Notes under the pieces: model-generated
What the model was told of the DNA's origin: nothing
What the model saw: the letters and a program-made list of their open reading frames with translations, nothing else
Databases searched by the model: none
Shown: positions 47,120 to 56,464 of the stretch, piece by piece
How the letters are laid out: each line of letters starts with the position of its first letter
Position numbering within the stretch: position 1 is the stretch's first letter
Made by a program: the position numbers and the translations under genes
From: Mucilaginibacter gracilis
Lineage (GTDB): Bacteria; Bacteroidota; Bacteroidia; Sphingobacteriales; Sphingobacteriaceae
Length of the DNA stretch: 64,000 nt
Direction of reading: 5' to 3'
Assembly: GCF_003633615.1 (NCBI RefSeq)
Contig: NZ_RBKU01000001.1
Span: 6,386,001-6,450,000 of the forward strand

Positions 47120-47841
47120 TGAAGAATAAACAGGTAATTTTACAAGACTGGGGTTTGATTGATTACAAACAAGCCTGGCAAAAACAAGAAGAGGTATTTG
47201 CCAAAACTGTTCAAACCAAAATAGAAATCCGTAATAAAGAAACCGAGTTGCCCGGCAGTACAGCGAATTTACTAACGCCAAATTACCTTGTTTTTTGCGA
47301 GCACCCGCATGTTTACACCCTGGGCAAAAGCGGCAAACCCGAGCATTTACTTTTAGATGAACAGGGCCTGCAAGATAAACAAGCTACCTACTACCCTATT
47401 AACCGCGGTGGCGATATAACTTACCACGGGCCCGGGCAAATTGTTTGTTACCCCATCCTCGATCTGGATAATTTTTTTACCGATATACACCTTTACCTGC
47501 GCACGCTCGAAGAGGCCGTTATTTTAACAATGGCACAGTATGGCTTAAAAGGCGAACGATACGAAGGTTACACAGGCGTTTGGCTTGATGCCGGCATCCC
47601 CGCCAGGGCGCGCAAAATATGCGCCATGGGCGTGCGTTGCAGCCGCTGGGTAACCATGCACGGTTTAGCGTTTAATGTAAATACCAATCTGGATTATTTT
47701 AAAAACATTGTTCCGTGCGGTATTGATGATAAAGCAGTAACATCTATGCAAGCCGAACTGGGGCAACCGGTAAATATAAATGAAATTAAAAAAACCTTAC
47801 AGCACCATATTTCCGTATTATTTGAAATGGATGTGGTATGA
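47116..47841 (+). CDS. lipB: Lipoyl (octanoyl) transferase LipB
   Basis: LipB moves an octanoyl group from octanoyl-ACP to lipoate-dependent enzymes. The 241 residues contain RGGDITYHGPGQIVCYPI (about 93-110), the catalytic Lys in ARKICAMGVR, the MHGLAFNV segment and the catalytic Cys in NIVPCGIDDK. Either of two adjacent ATGs (47116, 47119) could start it. The co-encoded upstream phosphopantetheinyl transferase may prime the ACP that donates the octanoyl group; this is inference. Overlaps the SGNH gene by four bases. Confidence 0.96.
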   Translation: MMKNKQVILQDWGLIDYKQAWQKQEEVFAKTVQTKIEIRNKETELPGSTANLLTPNYLVFCEHPHVYTLGKSGKPEHLLLDEQGLQDKQATYYPINRGGDITYHGPGQIVCYPILDLDNFFTDIHLYLRTLEEAVILTMAQYGLKGERYEGYTGVWLDAGIPARARKICAMGVRCSRWVTMHGLAFNVNTNLDYFKNIVPCGIDDKAVTSMQAELGQPVNINEIKKTLQHHISVLFEMDVV

Positions 47842-48566
47842 AAACCTATTGTATAATTTTATTGAGCCTTACAGCCTTAATTGGCTGTAATAATAAACCT
47901 ATGGAAAGTTACCAAACCAACACTGCCAGCCAACCGGCAAGCAACACAACACCGCTTAAAGGCCCTTACACCTACCTTGCCCTTGGCGACTCCTACACCA
48001 TTGGCCAATCTGTTGATATCAAAGATCCCTTTCCCTACCAGCTTCAAAACATTATGGCTATAAAGGGATTTAACGTAACTACACCCAATATAATTGCCGT
48101 TACCGGATGGACCACCGGCGACCTTAAAAACGCCATACAACAAGCCGGCCTTAACCAGCAATTTGATTTTGTTACCCTGCTGATTGGCGTTAACAACCAA
48201 TACCAGGGCAAAAGCCAAACCGATTACCGCACCGATTTTGTACAACTGCTTACCACCGCTATTGGCTTTGCAGGCGGCAACAAGCAAAAGGTATTTGTAT
48301 TGTCAATACCCGACTATAGTGTTACACCATTTGCAGCATCGGCCAACAAAGCAAAAATTGCTACCGAGATTGACCAGTTTAACGCCATTAATAGCGACGA
48401 AAGCACCAAGGCAGGGGTTAATTACCTCGATATTACGCCCATATCCCGCCAGGCTGCCGCCGATGCATCGTTAATTGCTTCGGATGGGTTGCACCCTTCG
48501 GCAAAAATGTATGCGCTTTGGGTTCAGCAATTGAGTGTACAGGTGGCAGGCCAGTTGGGCAAATAG
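47838..48566 (+). CDS. SGNH/GDSL-hydrolase lipoprotein
   Basis: A 242-residue predicted lipoprotein (lipobox ALIGCNNK, Cys near residue 17) with a GDSL-type esterase domain. Block I is ALGDSYTIGQSV with the nucleophilic Ser, block III GVNNQYQG provides Gly/Asn, and block V DGLHPSAKMY supplies Asp and His. Substrates are ester bonds, perhaps lipid, sugar acetate or peptidoglycan acetate; none can be singled out. It overlaps lipB by four bases (ATGA) and is the last gene of the operon, convergent with the TlpA gene. Confidence 0.9.
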   Translation: MKTYCIILLSLTALIGCNNKPMESYQTNTASQPASNTTPLKGPYTYLALGDSYTIGQSVDIKDPFPYQLQNIMAIKGFNVTTPNIIAVTGWTTGDLKNAIQQAGLNQQFDFVTLLIGVNNQYQGKSQTDYRTDFVQLLTTAIGFAGGNKQKVFVLSIPDYSVTPFAASANKAKIATEIDQFNAINSDESTKAGVNYLDITPISRQAAADASLIASDGLHPSAKMYALWVQQLSVQVAGQLGK

Positions 48567-48618
48567 CTTTAAAGTACCTGCCCATATATGCATTTTAACA
48601 GTTAATATATTGATTTTA

Positions 48619-49458
48619 TCATGGCGCGGGGTTAGCAACAGGCACCTGTAAGGCTTCATCAATTGTTTTGGTTAGCCAGTATGGATTGGCATACTGAAAC
48701 GAAACGCTTGAGAAAACAACTTTGCCATCTTTATTAACCACAACATTGGTTGGGTATAACTTAACGCCGTACTTTTCGGCAACAAAACGGCCGTCATCAA
48801 TAATATGGTAGTTAAAGGGGGTGGTTTTAATAAACTCTTTGATGTCGTATTTTTCGTCTAAACATACGGCTAAAAACACAACATCTTTATTATCCTTATA
48901 ATGCTCAACCAGTTTATTCAAATCCGGAATTTCGGCACGGCAGGGCGGGCAGCCAATAAACCAAAAGTTTATTACCAGCACTTTGCCCTTCATCTTTTTC
49001 AAATCAAATTTTTCGCCGTAAATATCCTTTTCGTTAAAGGGTTTAAAAATATCTCCTGGATGAAATTGGGTACTTTCGTTAGGTTTTGCGGGCTCAACAA
49101 AATTTGGCTTCGAAGGGTCAGTTGATTGGGGCCGTGGGGCTGTAATATATCTTACCTGTGTTTTGGTTTTACGGTCAATGGGTTGGCCGTTGGCATCAAA
49201 CAAAGGTACAAGTACGTACTCCGGCTTTCCATCCGTTCCTTTTTTAATGCCAGCTTGTTTAATGATGTATTTTCCAGTCCTCATCATCGCACTCCACTCC
49301 TGGTAGCCGTATTGTTTACCGGCAGTATCTTTAACCACTGTATTTTTATCGAGCACAAAACGCGTTGTGGTTAATGCTGAAGGCATTGGCGGTGCTTGCG
49401 CCAAACAAAAGCCCGATATAAAAACTGTGAATAAAACAAAGAATGATAAGTTTTTCAT
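48619..49458 (-). CDS. TlpA-like disulfide reductase (thioredoxin family)
   Basis: A 279-residue exported protein: signal peptide 1-20 (cut after CLA), an N-terminal family-unknown domain (about 25-120) and a thioredoxin/AhpC-TSA domain (about 135-270) with active-site motif WFIGCPPCRAEIPDLN and the cis-Pro segment GVKLYPTNVVV. Such proteins reduce disulfides in the periplasm, as in cytochrome c maturation. It is convergent with the SGNH gene 52 bases away and lies downstream of serine dehydratase on the same strand, separated by a putative terminator. Confidence 0.9.
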   Translation of the reverse strand: MKNLSFFVLFTVFISGFCLAQAPPMPSALTTTRFVLDKNTVVKDTAGKQYGYQEWSAMMRTGKYIIKQAGIKKGTDGKPEYVLVPLFDANGQPIDRKTKTQVRYITAPRPQSTDPSKPNFVEPAKPNESTQFHPGDIFKPFNEKDIYGEKFDLKKMKGKVLVINFWFIGCPPCRAEIPDLNKLVEHYKDNKDVVFLAVCLDEKYDIKEFIKTTPFNYHIIDDGRFVAEKYGVKLYPTNVVVNKDGKVVFSSVSFQYANPYWLTKTIDEALQVPVANPAP

Positions 49459-49572
49459 GATGTTAATACATATTGTTAGTAAAAGTAATGGGTGCTAATA
49501 AAACGCTCATCCATAACCATGTATATATGCTATAATTATTATCGATTTTAAAAAAACCTAAACAACACAACA

Positions 49573-49596
49573 TTAACCGTATAATAAAACGGTTAA
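49573..49596 (-). terminator. Putative terminator overlapping the serine dehydratase stop
   Basis: TTAACCGT (49573-49580) is an exact inverted repeat of ACGGTTAA (49589-49596) around an eight-base loop. Read from the minus strand, the hairpin starts within the stop codon of serine dehydratase and is followed by TGTTGTGTTGTTTAGG and a T7 run. The stem is AT-rich, so efficiency is uncertain. Confidence 0.45.
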
Positions 49597-51023
49597 CACT
49601 CAGGCAAACTTAAAGGTATCTGGATGGCCAGGCCACCGTCCGACGTTTCTTTATACTTGGAGTTCATATCAAGCGCAGTTTGCCACATGGTTTCAACCAC
49701 GGCATCTAAACTCACTTTAGCATTATCGGGGTTACTTTGCAGGGCCAGTTGCGATGCCGTTATGGCCTTAATGGCACCCATGGTATTACGCTCAATGCAA
49801 GGCACCTGTACCAGGCCGCCAATAGGGTCGCAGGTTAGGCCCAGGTGGTGCTCCATTGCAATTTCGGCAGCCATAAGCACCTGCCTTTGCGTACCGCCCA
49901 GGCTCTCGGTTAAAGCTGCGGCGGCCATTGCCGATGATACACCTATTTCGGCCTGGCAACCACCCATTGCTGCGGATAGCGTTGCACCTTTTTTAAATAT
50001 GCTCCCAATTTCTGATGCAGTAAGCAAAAAACGAATGATCTTATCTTCGGCAAAGCCATCGCAAAATACAATGAGGTATTGTAAAACTGCGGGCACCACG
50101 CCTGCCGCACCATTGGTTGGCGCCGTAACCACCCTGCCGAACGACGCATTTTCTTCGTTAACGGCAAGGGCAAAACAGCTCACCCAATCCAGCGTGTATT
50201 TAAAACCGTTGCCGCCTTCGCGGATGGCTTTTATCCAGGTTTCGTAATTGGTATAACTGCGGTTGCCCAGCAATTTCTTATTTAGCGCAGCCGCCCTGCG
50301 GTTAACATTTAAACCGCCCGGTAAACTGCCCCCGGTATGGCAACCACGGTAAATGCACTCGTTTAGTACCCTGAATATATTGAGCACACCGCTCCGGGTT
50401 TCCTGCTCGCTGCGCCAGGCCAGCTCGTTCTCCATCACCACATCGGATATTTTAAGGCCGGTTTTGATACACCAATGCAGCAAATCGTTTGCTTTTTCTA
50501 TGGGGAAGGGCAAGTCAACCTCCGCCTTTAACGACGACGCATTTTCACCATCCTTTACAACAAACCCACCTCCAATAGAATAAAATGTTTCAGAAACGGC
50601 CCTACCCGTACTTAAAAAAGCCTGAAAAGTAACCGCGTTAGGATGCTGCGGCAGGCTCTCGTTAAAAAGAAACAACAGGTCGTCGTCCTTAAAAAAGCTC
50701 ACGGGCTTAACACCACCCAATTCCAACCGATTATTTACGCCAATTTCGGCTATCTTGTTATCTATCTGGTTAACATCAAAGGTCACCGGGTCATCACCGC
50801 TAAGGCCCAACAATATGGCAATATCAGTACCGTGCCCCTTGCCTGTTTTAGCCAGCGAGCCATAAAGCAATATTTTGATTTGCACTACCGATGATAAAAC
50901 ACCCGTATTGTTCAAAATTTCAACAAACTGTTGAGCCGCGCGCCAAGGCCCCAACGTATGAGAACTTGACGGGCCTATACCTATTTTAAAAATATCGAAT
51001 ACAGAAATTTGTTCGCGTTGCAT
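49593..51023 (-). CDS. sdaA: L-serine ammonia-lyase (serine dehydratase)
   Basis: A 476-residue single-chain iron-sulfur serine dehydratase converting serine to pyruvate and ammonia. The N-terminal ISVFDIFKIGIGPSSSHTLG is the beta-domain signature, and the C-terminal alpha domain carries cysteines in GLTCDPIGGLVQVPCIERN and in YRGCHTGGSLPGG for the 4Fe-4S cluster. Length and arrangement fit the E. coli SdaA type. Together with glyA in this window it links serine to glycine and pyruvate, though the two are not in one operon. It diverges from the DUF805 gene across 132 bases. Confidence 0.96.
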   Translation of the reverse strand: MQREQISVFDIFKIGIGPSSSHTLGPWRAAQQFVEILNNTGVLSSVVQIKILLYGSLAKTGKGHGTDIAILLGLSGDDPVTFDVNQIDNKIAEIGVNNRLELGGVKPVSFFKDDDLLFLFNESLPQHPNAVTFQAFLSTGRAVSETFYSIGGGFVVKDGENASSLKAEVDLPFPIEKANDLLHWCIKTGLKISDVVMENELAWRSEQETRSGVLNIFRVLNECIYRGCHTGGSLPGGLNVNRRAAALNKKLLGNRSYTNYETWIKAIREGGNGFKYTLDWVSCFALAVNEENASFGRVVTAPTNGAAGVVPAVLQYLIVFCDGFAEDKIIRFLLTASEIGSIFKKGATLSAAMGGCQAEIGVSSAMAAAALTESLGGTQRQVLMAAEIAMEHHLGLTCDPIGGLVQVPCIERNTMGAIKAITASQLALQSNPDNAKVSLDAVVETMWQTALDMNSKYKETSDGGLAIQIPLSLPEC

Positions 51024-51155
51024 AGCATGCGAATTTACGATATTATATCATTATTAAATTTTTGCAAATTGTTTAGTTATTGTTAAATGGTATCTGTTTT
51101 TTTCATATTTTGCAGAGAATTAAACCTGTTCAAAAAAAATTAAAAACTCAACAAC

Positions 51156-51530
51156 ATGAATTATTATTTAACCGTTTTAAAAAAGTATGCGCAATTTAGT
51201 GGCCGTGCCAGACGCGCCGAATACTGGTATTTTACCTTATTTAGTGTTATTATCAGTATTATTTTAGCAATAATTGATGCCGCTATCGGAGGTAAAGCCC
51301 TTCGCAGCATTTATTCATTAGCCGTATTGTTACCAAGCATTGCAGTTGGAGTAAGAAGAATGCACGATGTTGATAAAAGCGGTTGGTTTATATTGATTCC
51401 CTTTTACAACTTAGTATTGGCCTGTACAAATGGAACCCCTGGTGATAACGAATACGGTGCTGACCCTAAAGGCGGAACCGGCTTTGGTGCCAGTGACTAC
51501 CAAAAACCTTATGACATAAACCCTGCTTAA
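51156..51530 (+). CDS. DUF805 small membrane protein
   Basis: A 124-residue inner-membrane protein of the DUF805 family. Signatures are MNYYLTVLKKYAQFSGRARR (near the N-terminus), three membrane helices, and the VGVRRMHDVDKSGWFILIP motif. The last 30 residues (GTPGDNEYGADPKGG) follow the family's usual GPNEYGPDP pattern. Function unknown. It is followed after five bases by the DUF2752 gene, so the two are probably co-transcribed. Confidence 0.92.
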   Translation: MNYYLTVLKKYAQFSGRARRAEYWYFTLFSVIISIILAIIDAAIGGKALRSIYSLAVLLPSIAVGVRRMHDVDKSGWFILIPFYNLVLACTNGTPGDNEYGADPKGGTGFGASDYQKPYDINPA

Positions 51531-51535
51531 AAAGC

Positions 51536-51874
51536 ATGTTTTGTAACATTATATTTTGCAGCTATTTGAACACCATCAAATGGCTGCAAAATTTTATGAT
51601 ACCTTGCCCTCTAAAAAAACTTACAGGGTTTGATTGCCCAGGCTGTGGCTTTCAACGCTCTTTAATTGCCTTGCTTAAAGGCGATGTAATCAACAGTTTC
51701 TACCTTTACCCGGCTACTCTTCCAATACTTGTTTTTTTGGCACTTTGCGTAACCGATGCACGGTATAAATACGATAAAAACTTACGTATAAAAAGGCCGC
51801 TATTTATATTTACAGCGGCAGTAATTGCAATAGCATACGTTATTAAAATGAGTAAGTATAACCCGCTTGCTTAA
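51536..51874 (+). CDS. DUF2752 small membrane protein
   Basis: A 112-residue membrane protein with the DUF2752 signature CPGCGFQRSLIALLKGD preceded by IPCPLKKLTGF, and two helices after it. Two nearby cysteines and the Cys-Pro-Gly-Cys pair are conserved in the family and could bind a metal or form a disulfide. Function unknown. It ends four bases into the RDD gene, which lies on the opposite strand. Confidence 0.85.
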   Translation: MFCNIIFCSYLNTIKWLQNFMIPCPLKKLTGFDCPGCGFQRSLIALLKGDVINSFYLYPATLPILVFLALCVTDARYKYDKNLRIKRPLFIFTAAVIAIAYVIKMSKYNPLA

Positions 51875-52635
51875 ATATCCTGTTTGGCTATTAAAAAATT
51901 GTAGTCGTTTACAATCTTCTCTAAAAACTCATATTCGTTTACATCTGCCGGATAGCTAACATGCAAATGCGCCTTAATGCGCAAAGCCAGCTTGTAAACC
52001 AAATTACTGTTGCGGGTTCTATTAAAATTGCGGATCACTTCGTGTATCAATACCACATCCTGATCGGTTAGTTGCATAGCCTCGTTATATGTTGGCTCAT
52101 AATCTTCGGCTGGCGGGGTAAAAACCAGATCTTTAAATTGTGTAAGTGTTGATGTTTTTACCAATGTTGTACCGGCAACCATATCGCCAATGCGTTGCTT
52201 CTTGTCCGAAAACGCTACCGTAACTACAGCAGCCGTGCCCAGGGTTATACCAAAATCAATAATGCGGAATAACCAACGCAATAAATACTGACCAATACCG
52301 GGCCTTGCACCATTGAGGCTGATTACCTTTATTTTCATGGAGCGCTTACCTATACTTTGGCCATTTAAAAAAACTTCGGTCAGCAAATCATAAAAAACAC
52401 ATAAACCAAGCCAAACAACAATAATGATAATAAATAACCTTCCGCTTTCAGCGGAATTTTCGGATGAATCTATACCGCTCGGTCCATAAAATGCCACCAT
52501 TATGGTTATCATAATGGTATACACCACCAAAAATATCATATAATCAATTGCGCGGGCGGCAACCCTATCGCCTAAGCCGGCAACCTGGTAGTCAATATCT
52601 ATGTTTTGTGAGGTTGTAATTCTTACTGTTTGCAT
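51871..52635 (-). CDS. RDD family membrane protein
   Basis: A 254-residue protein with the RDD signature in AGLGDRVAARAIDYMIFLVV (about 17-36) and two further helix pairs (SGRLFIIIIVVWLGLCVFYD, IGQYLLRWLFRIIDFGITLG). The second half (about 165-254) is soluble and helical. RDD proteins are of poorly known function; some act as ion exchangers. It is divergent from the SpoIIM/MoxR operon across 95 bases, an arrangement that suggests a shared function, and its end overlaps the DUF2752 gene by four bases. Confidence 0.9.
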   Translation of the reverse strand: MQTVRITTSQNIDIDYQVAGLGDRVAARAIDYMIFLVVYTIMITIMVAFYGPSGIDSSENSAESGRLFIIIIVVWLGLCVFYDLLTEVFLNGQSIGKRSMKIKVISLNGARPGIGQYLLRWLFRIIDFGITLGTAAVVTVAFSDKKQRIGDMVAGTTLVKTSTLTQFKDLVFTPPAEDYEPTYNEAMQLTDQDVVLIHEVIRNFNRTRNSNLVYKLALRIKAHLHVSYPADVNEYEFLEKIVNDYNFLIAKQDI

Positions 52636-52683
52636 TTAAACAAATATATATTGAACAATGGATTATTTTATGTTTAAAGATTA

Positions 52684-52725
52684 AATATTTGTTGCTATTT
52701 TAACAGAAAAAAAGCAACAAGTATT
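52684..52725 (+). promoter_or_regulatory. Stem-loop immediately upstream of the SpoIIM-family gene
   Basis: TTGTTGC (52689-52695) pairs exactly with GCAACAA (52714-52720). Flanking bases extend the stem (AATAT with GTATT) across one G-U pair. The loop is A/T-rich. It ends five bases before the ATG at 52731, so it would occlude the ribosome entry region if the transcript includes it. Confidence 0.45.
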
Positions 52726-52730
52726 AAAAT

Positions 52731-53708
52731 ATGCGTGAGGCGTTATTTATCAAACAAAATTCGGAACGCTGGAAGCAATATGAAAATATTGAAACACACA
52801 ACCCCGACGAGCTTGCCGATCATTTTATTACCTTAACGGACGATTTGGCCTATGCCAAAACATTTTATCCGCAATCTAAAACAACGGCTTATCTCAATAA
52901 ACTCGCGGGTGGTTTCCACCAGTCAATTTACACCAATAAAAAAGAAAAAACAAACCGGATTATTTTGTATTGGAAATACGAGCTCCCCCTGCTTTTCAAA
53001 AAGCACCATAAGCAGCTAATGTATTCTTTTATATTTTTCACGGTGTTTTTCTTTATAGGTATCTTATCCGCTCGTTACGACGATAACTTTGTGAGGCTTA
53101 TTATGGGCGATAGATACGTAAACATGACCAATGATAACATAGCTAAAGGTGATCCTTTTGGGGTTTACAAAAGTCAAAACTCGTACTTAATGTTTTATAT
53201 GATAGCAAAAAACAATTTGTATATAACTGTTTTTAATTATCTCTCGGGCATTTTTTTTGCCTTGGGTACGCTTTACGTTCTTTTTACTAACGGTGTAATG
53301 ATTGGTGCCTTTGAGTACCTTTTTGTAAGCAAGGGCCTTGGCCTGCAATCAATACTTGTAGTATGGATACACGGAACGTTAGAAATATCAACCATAATTA
53401 TTGCGGGTGCCGCGGGTTTGGTTTTGGGTAAAAGTGTTATATTTCCAAAAACATACAAACGTGTGGTATCAATAAAAAAAGGAGCTGTAGAAGGTATGAA
53501 AATTACCGTTGGCATTTTACCTATTGTTGTGATAGCCGCTATTTTTGAAAGCTTTGTTACCCGCCATACCGAAATGCCGGTTTGGCTTAGTTTGAGCATT
53601 TTAGGTGGCTCATTTTTTTTTATAATTTGGTACGTAGTTATTTACCCTATACTGCTATTTAAAACACTAAACCCTGTTGATATTAATAAAGATGCTACCG
53701 AACGTTGA
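52731..53708 (+). CDS. Stage II sporulation protein M (SpoIIM)-family membrane protein
   Basis: A 325-residue protein with an N-terminal cytoplasmic region (about 1-95, including SERWKQYENIETHNPDELAD), then about five to six membrane helices. The helix with TLEISTIIIAGAAGLVLGKS is the usual core of the SpoIIM/DUF95 family. The organism has no sporulation genes here, so the name reflects only the family. It is the first gene of a six-gene operon and is preceded by a stem-loop; its 3' end overlaps the next gene by 17 bases. Confidence 0.9.
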   Translation: MREALFIKQNSERWKQYENIETHNPDELADHFITLTDDLAYAKTFYPQSKTTAYLNKLAGGFHQSIYTNKKEKTNRIILYWKYELPLLFKKHHKQLMYSFIFFTVFFFIGILSARYDDNFVRLIMGDRYVNMTNDNIAKGDPFGVYKSQNSYLMFYMIAKNNLYITVFNYLSGIFFALGTLYVLFTNGVMIGAFEYLFVSKGLGLQSILVVWIHGTLEISTIIIAGAAGLVLGKSVIFPKTYKRVVSIKKGAVEGMKITVGILPIVVIAAIFESFVTRHTEMPVWLSLSILGGSFFFIIWYVVIYPILLFKTLNPVDINKDATER

Positions 53709-54540
53709 ACTAATACAAATACGAAATTTTACCGAGATTGTTGATGACAGCATTCTTTTTTTTAAGCAAAACTGGAAACCCCTTATTAAAACATATTTCA
53801 CCATATGTGGCTTTTTTTGGATTGCTGGTTTAATTATTGCAGTTTTTAACCAAACACAAATTGCCACGCTGCAAGAAAAAGGCGAATCTATTTTTACCTT
53901 AGCTTATTTTTTAACATTGTTTTTCAGTTTTTTAAATTTCACTATCCTCTCGCTAACAGTTTTATCATTTATTTCGTTATACCAGCAAAATGGCAACCAG
54001 GCCCCAACCGTTGCCGAGGTTTGGAGCTATGTTAAATATTATATGCTACGGTTTTTTTTCAGCTCGGTTGCATTGACTGCAATATTAGCAGTAGCTACAC
54101 TTTGTTGCGTGTTGCCCGGCATTTGGTTTACACCGGTATATTTAATGGTAATAACAGTTATGGTGTTAGAGAATGCCAGTCTTGGTTATTCCATCCGTCG
54201 CGGTTATGACTTACTTGCACAAAACTGGTGGCACACATTTGGTGTAATTATACTAATGGGCATAATTATATTAGCCGTAATTGTATTGTTGCTTATCCCG
54301 GTTACGGTAATTGTTGGGCTAATTGTGGGTTTTACTCAGCTCGACCATAATCATGCTATAACAATTGCTATAGCTTTATCATTTAGCTCGATGCAGTTTT
54401 TATATGTACTCCCTATTATAGCAATAGCAGTTGTTTATCATAACTTAAACCAACGGATGGACGATCACAGTTTATTTGAGCGGATTGAAATGATAGGCAA
54501 AACCGATAACAACAATCAGCTCCCAACCGAAGAGTACTAA
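53692..54540 (+). CDS. Polytopic membrane protein of the MoxR-linked operon
   Basis: A 282-residue protein from the ATG at 53692 (MLPNVELIQIRNF); an earlier ATG at 53677 is possible but would lengthen the overlap. It contains about six helices after a basic-aromatic N-terminus (FFKQNWKPLIKTYF), including SVALTAILAVATLCCVLPGI and the helix pair around IILMGIIILAVIVLLLIP. The layout resembles DUF975/glycerophosphodiester-phosphodiesterase-type membrane domains, but I cannot name the family with certainty. It lies between SpoIIM and DUF4129 and presumably shares their membrane function. Confidence 0.75.
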   Translation: MLPNVELIQIRNFTEIVDDSILFFKQNWKPLIKTYFTICGFFWIAGLIIAVFNQTQIATLQEKGESIFTLAYFLTLFFSFLNFTILSLTVLSFISLYQQNGNQAPTVAEVWSYVKYYMLRFFFSSVALTAILAVATLCCVLPGIWFTPVYLMVITVMVLENASLGYSIRRGYDLLAQNWWHTFGVIILMGIIILAVIVLLLIPVTVIVGLIVGFTQLDHNHAITIAIALSFSSMQFLYVLPIIAIAVVYHNLNQRMDDHSLFERIEMIGKTDNNNQLPTEEY

Positions 54541-54543
54541 GCT

Positions 54544-55287
54544 ATGTATAAACTGCTCCTTGTTTGTTTACTTATTGGTTTTTCGGTTAAATTAAAGGCT
54601 AACGTTTTAAAAACGCCTCCAACGGTAAAGCCCAAAATCAGCACATTAAATATTGATAGTTCAAACGTTAAAGTACGAAGTTTTAAGGCCGCCGAACTTA
54701 GCAAATACGCCAAAAGCCCCGAATTTAATTATGATAACGACGTAAAGAAACCAAAATCGGCATGGGATAGGTTTTGGGAATGGATATGGGAAAAAATTGA
54801 AAAACTTTTTGGCGGCACAGATTCTGCCTCTAAAGGTTCCAGCCAGGCTGTAAGCTATGGTTTGCTGGCTGCCGTTATTGGTGTACTGGTATACATTATT
54901 GTTAAAATGATTGGTGTAGAAAATATATTTAAAAGAGCTTCCAAACAAGTACACATCCCTTACGGCGAATCGTTGGAAAACATACACGAAATTACATTCG
55001 ACCTTGAAATAGAAAAAGCAACGCAACAACGTAACTACAAATTAGCCGTGCGTTTATTATACCTGCGCAGCTTAAAACAGTTAAACGATGCTCAGCTTAT
55101 CCATTGGCAAATAGAAAAAACAAACACTGCGTATTTAAACGAGTTAACCAACGCCGGTTACCGGCAGGTATTTGGTGTACTAACCCGGCAGTTTGAGTAC
55201 GTGTGGTATGGCGATTTCCCGGTTGATGGGCAATCGTTCCAAAATATCAATACCCTGTTTATCGATTTTAAAAACATGCTGCCATGA
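54544..55287 (+). CDS. DUF4129 domain-containing protein
   Basis: A 247-residue protein with an N-terminal signal or anchor (1-20), an exported segment containing SAWDRFWEWIWEKIEKLFGG, one membrane helix (about 100-120, YGLLAAVIGVLVYIIVKMIG) and a cytosolic C-terminal DUF4129 domain (about 165-245) with NYKLAVRLLYLRSLKQL and FGVLTRQFEYVWYGDFPV. DUF4129 is common beside MoxR and DUF58 genes. It overlaps the next gene by four bases (ATGA), supporting coupled translation. Confidence 0.88.
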   Translation: MYKLLLVCLLIGFSVKLKANVLKTPPTVKPKISTLNIDSSNVKVRSFKAAELSKYAKSPEFNYDNDVKKPKSAWDRFWEWIWEKIEKLFGGTDSASKGSSQAVSYGLLAAVIGVLVYIIVKMIGVENIFKRASKQVHIPYGESLENIHEITFDLEIEKATQQRNYKLAVRLLYLRSLKQLNDAQLIHWQIEKTNTAYLNELTNAGYRQVFGVLTRQFEYVWYGDFPVDGQSFQNINTLFIDFKNMLP

Positions 55288-56459
55288 AAGATCTAAAGTT
55301 CTACATCCTGGGAGCAACAATATTATTGGTTTTTTATTTAATGGCCCAATACAACAGGCCAAAAGCTTTAGATTGGACAGAAACCTTAAGCAATACCGAT
55401 AAAATACCTTTCGGCACTTATGTGCTTTATAATAGAGTAACCGATGTTTTTCCGGGCGCCAGTGTTACGGCTTATCGCGAGCCGGTATATAACGTTGTAA
55501 CTAACTCCAAGGCAAAAAACGCAACCTATATAATTATTAACAACGTCGTTGTTTTAAACGAATATGATTACGATAAATTAACCCAATACATTAAAAAGGG
55601 TAACGATGTATTTATTGCCGCCGAAATTTTTGGTACCTATCTCAATAAAAAGCTAAAAATTTCAACATCTGCTGAACCACAAACCGCCGACCCCATCAGG
55701 ATAGGCTTTGTTAGTAGATACCTTAATACCTACAAATATGCAGTTGACAAGGGCTGTACCGATAGGTATTTTAGTAAGTTTGATACCGCCCAGGCCGTAG
55801 TTATTGGCAAAAACGAAAACGAACATAGTAATTATTTAAAGTTTAGCATGGGTAAGGGTAACCTTTATTTAAACTCAAACCCGTTAATGTTTAGCAATTA
55901 CAGTATACTGCAAGATCAGGGAGCTGCTTATGTGCCCATTGCCTTGTCGTATCTTAAAAACAATGGGAGCCTACTTTGGGATGAATACTATTCGCGCGGA
56001 CGCGATGGCGAATCTGATTCATCGCTGCGGGTTTTTATACGTAATAGTAGTTTGCGTGCTGCATTGTATATTGCCCTCTTCAGCCTGCTATTCTTCGTAA
56101 TATACGAGGCCAAGCGGCGGCAGCGCATTATTCCGGTTATTGAGCCGTTGCGAAACTCAACGTTGGAGTTTGTGAACGTGGTTGGGCAAGTTTATTATGA
56201 GCAACGGAATAACAGTAACATCGCCACAAAAAAAGTAACTTATTTTTTAGAGCACCTGCGCAGTAAATATGGCTTAAAAACCAATGTGCTGAATGAAGAG
56301 TTTTTAACGCTCCTGGCACAAAAAAGCGGCGTCGACACGGCATTACTGCACGAACTTTTACGCCAGATAACATTTGTGCGCAGCAATGCACCGGTAAACG
56401 ACAGCGAGCTTATAGCACTTAATAAAAACATAGAACAATTTTACAGTCAATCCAGGTAA
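55284..56459 (+). CDS. DUF4350 domain-containing protein
   Basis: A 391-residue protein with an N-terminal membrane helix (about 6-22), an extracytoplasmic DUF4350 region (about 35-240, KIPFGTYVLYNRVTDVFPGA, and a GATase-like YIIINNVVVLNEYDYDKL), a second membrane helix (about 258-275, ALYIALFSLLFFVIYEAKRR), and a helical cytosolic C-terminus. The fold resembles glutamine amidotransferase-like domains, but catalytic residues are not evident. It overlaps DUF4129 by four bases and is followed by the MoxR gene. Confidence 0.88.
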   Translation: MKDLKFYILGATILLVFYLMAQYNRPKALDWTETLSNTDKIPFGTYVLYNRVTDVFPGASVTAYREPVYNVVTNSKAKNATYIIINNVVVLNEYDYDKLTQYIKKGNDVFIAAEIFGTYLNKKLKISTSAEPQTADPIRIGFVSRYLNTYKYAVDKGCTDRYFSKFDTAQAVVIGKNENEHSNYLKFSMGKGNLYLNSNPLMFSNYSILQDQGAAYVPIALSYLKNNGSLLWDEYYSRGRDGESDSSLRVFIRNSSLRAALYIALFSLLFFVIYEAKRRQRIIPVIEPLRNSTLEFVNVVGQVYYEQRNNSNIATKKVTYFLEHLRSKYGLKTNVLNEEFLTLLAQKSGVDTALLHELLRQITFVRSNAPVNDSELIALNKNIEQFYSQSR

Positions 56460-56464
56460 TAAAT

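Noticed and set aside
47877..48287. A 136-codon minus-strand frame across the SGNH hydrolase gene
   Set aside because: Gly/Val-rich mirror of the GDSL gene with intact catalytic motifs on the other strand.
49624..50247. A 207-codon open frame on the plus strand inside sdaA
   Set aside because: It is antisense to serine dehydratase, with no domain and a composition that mirrors the coding strand.
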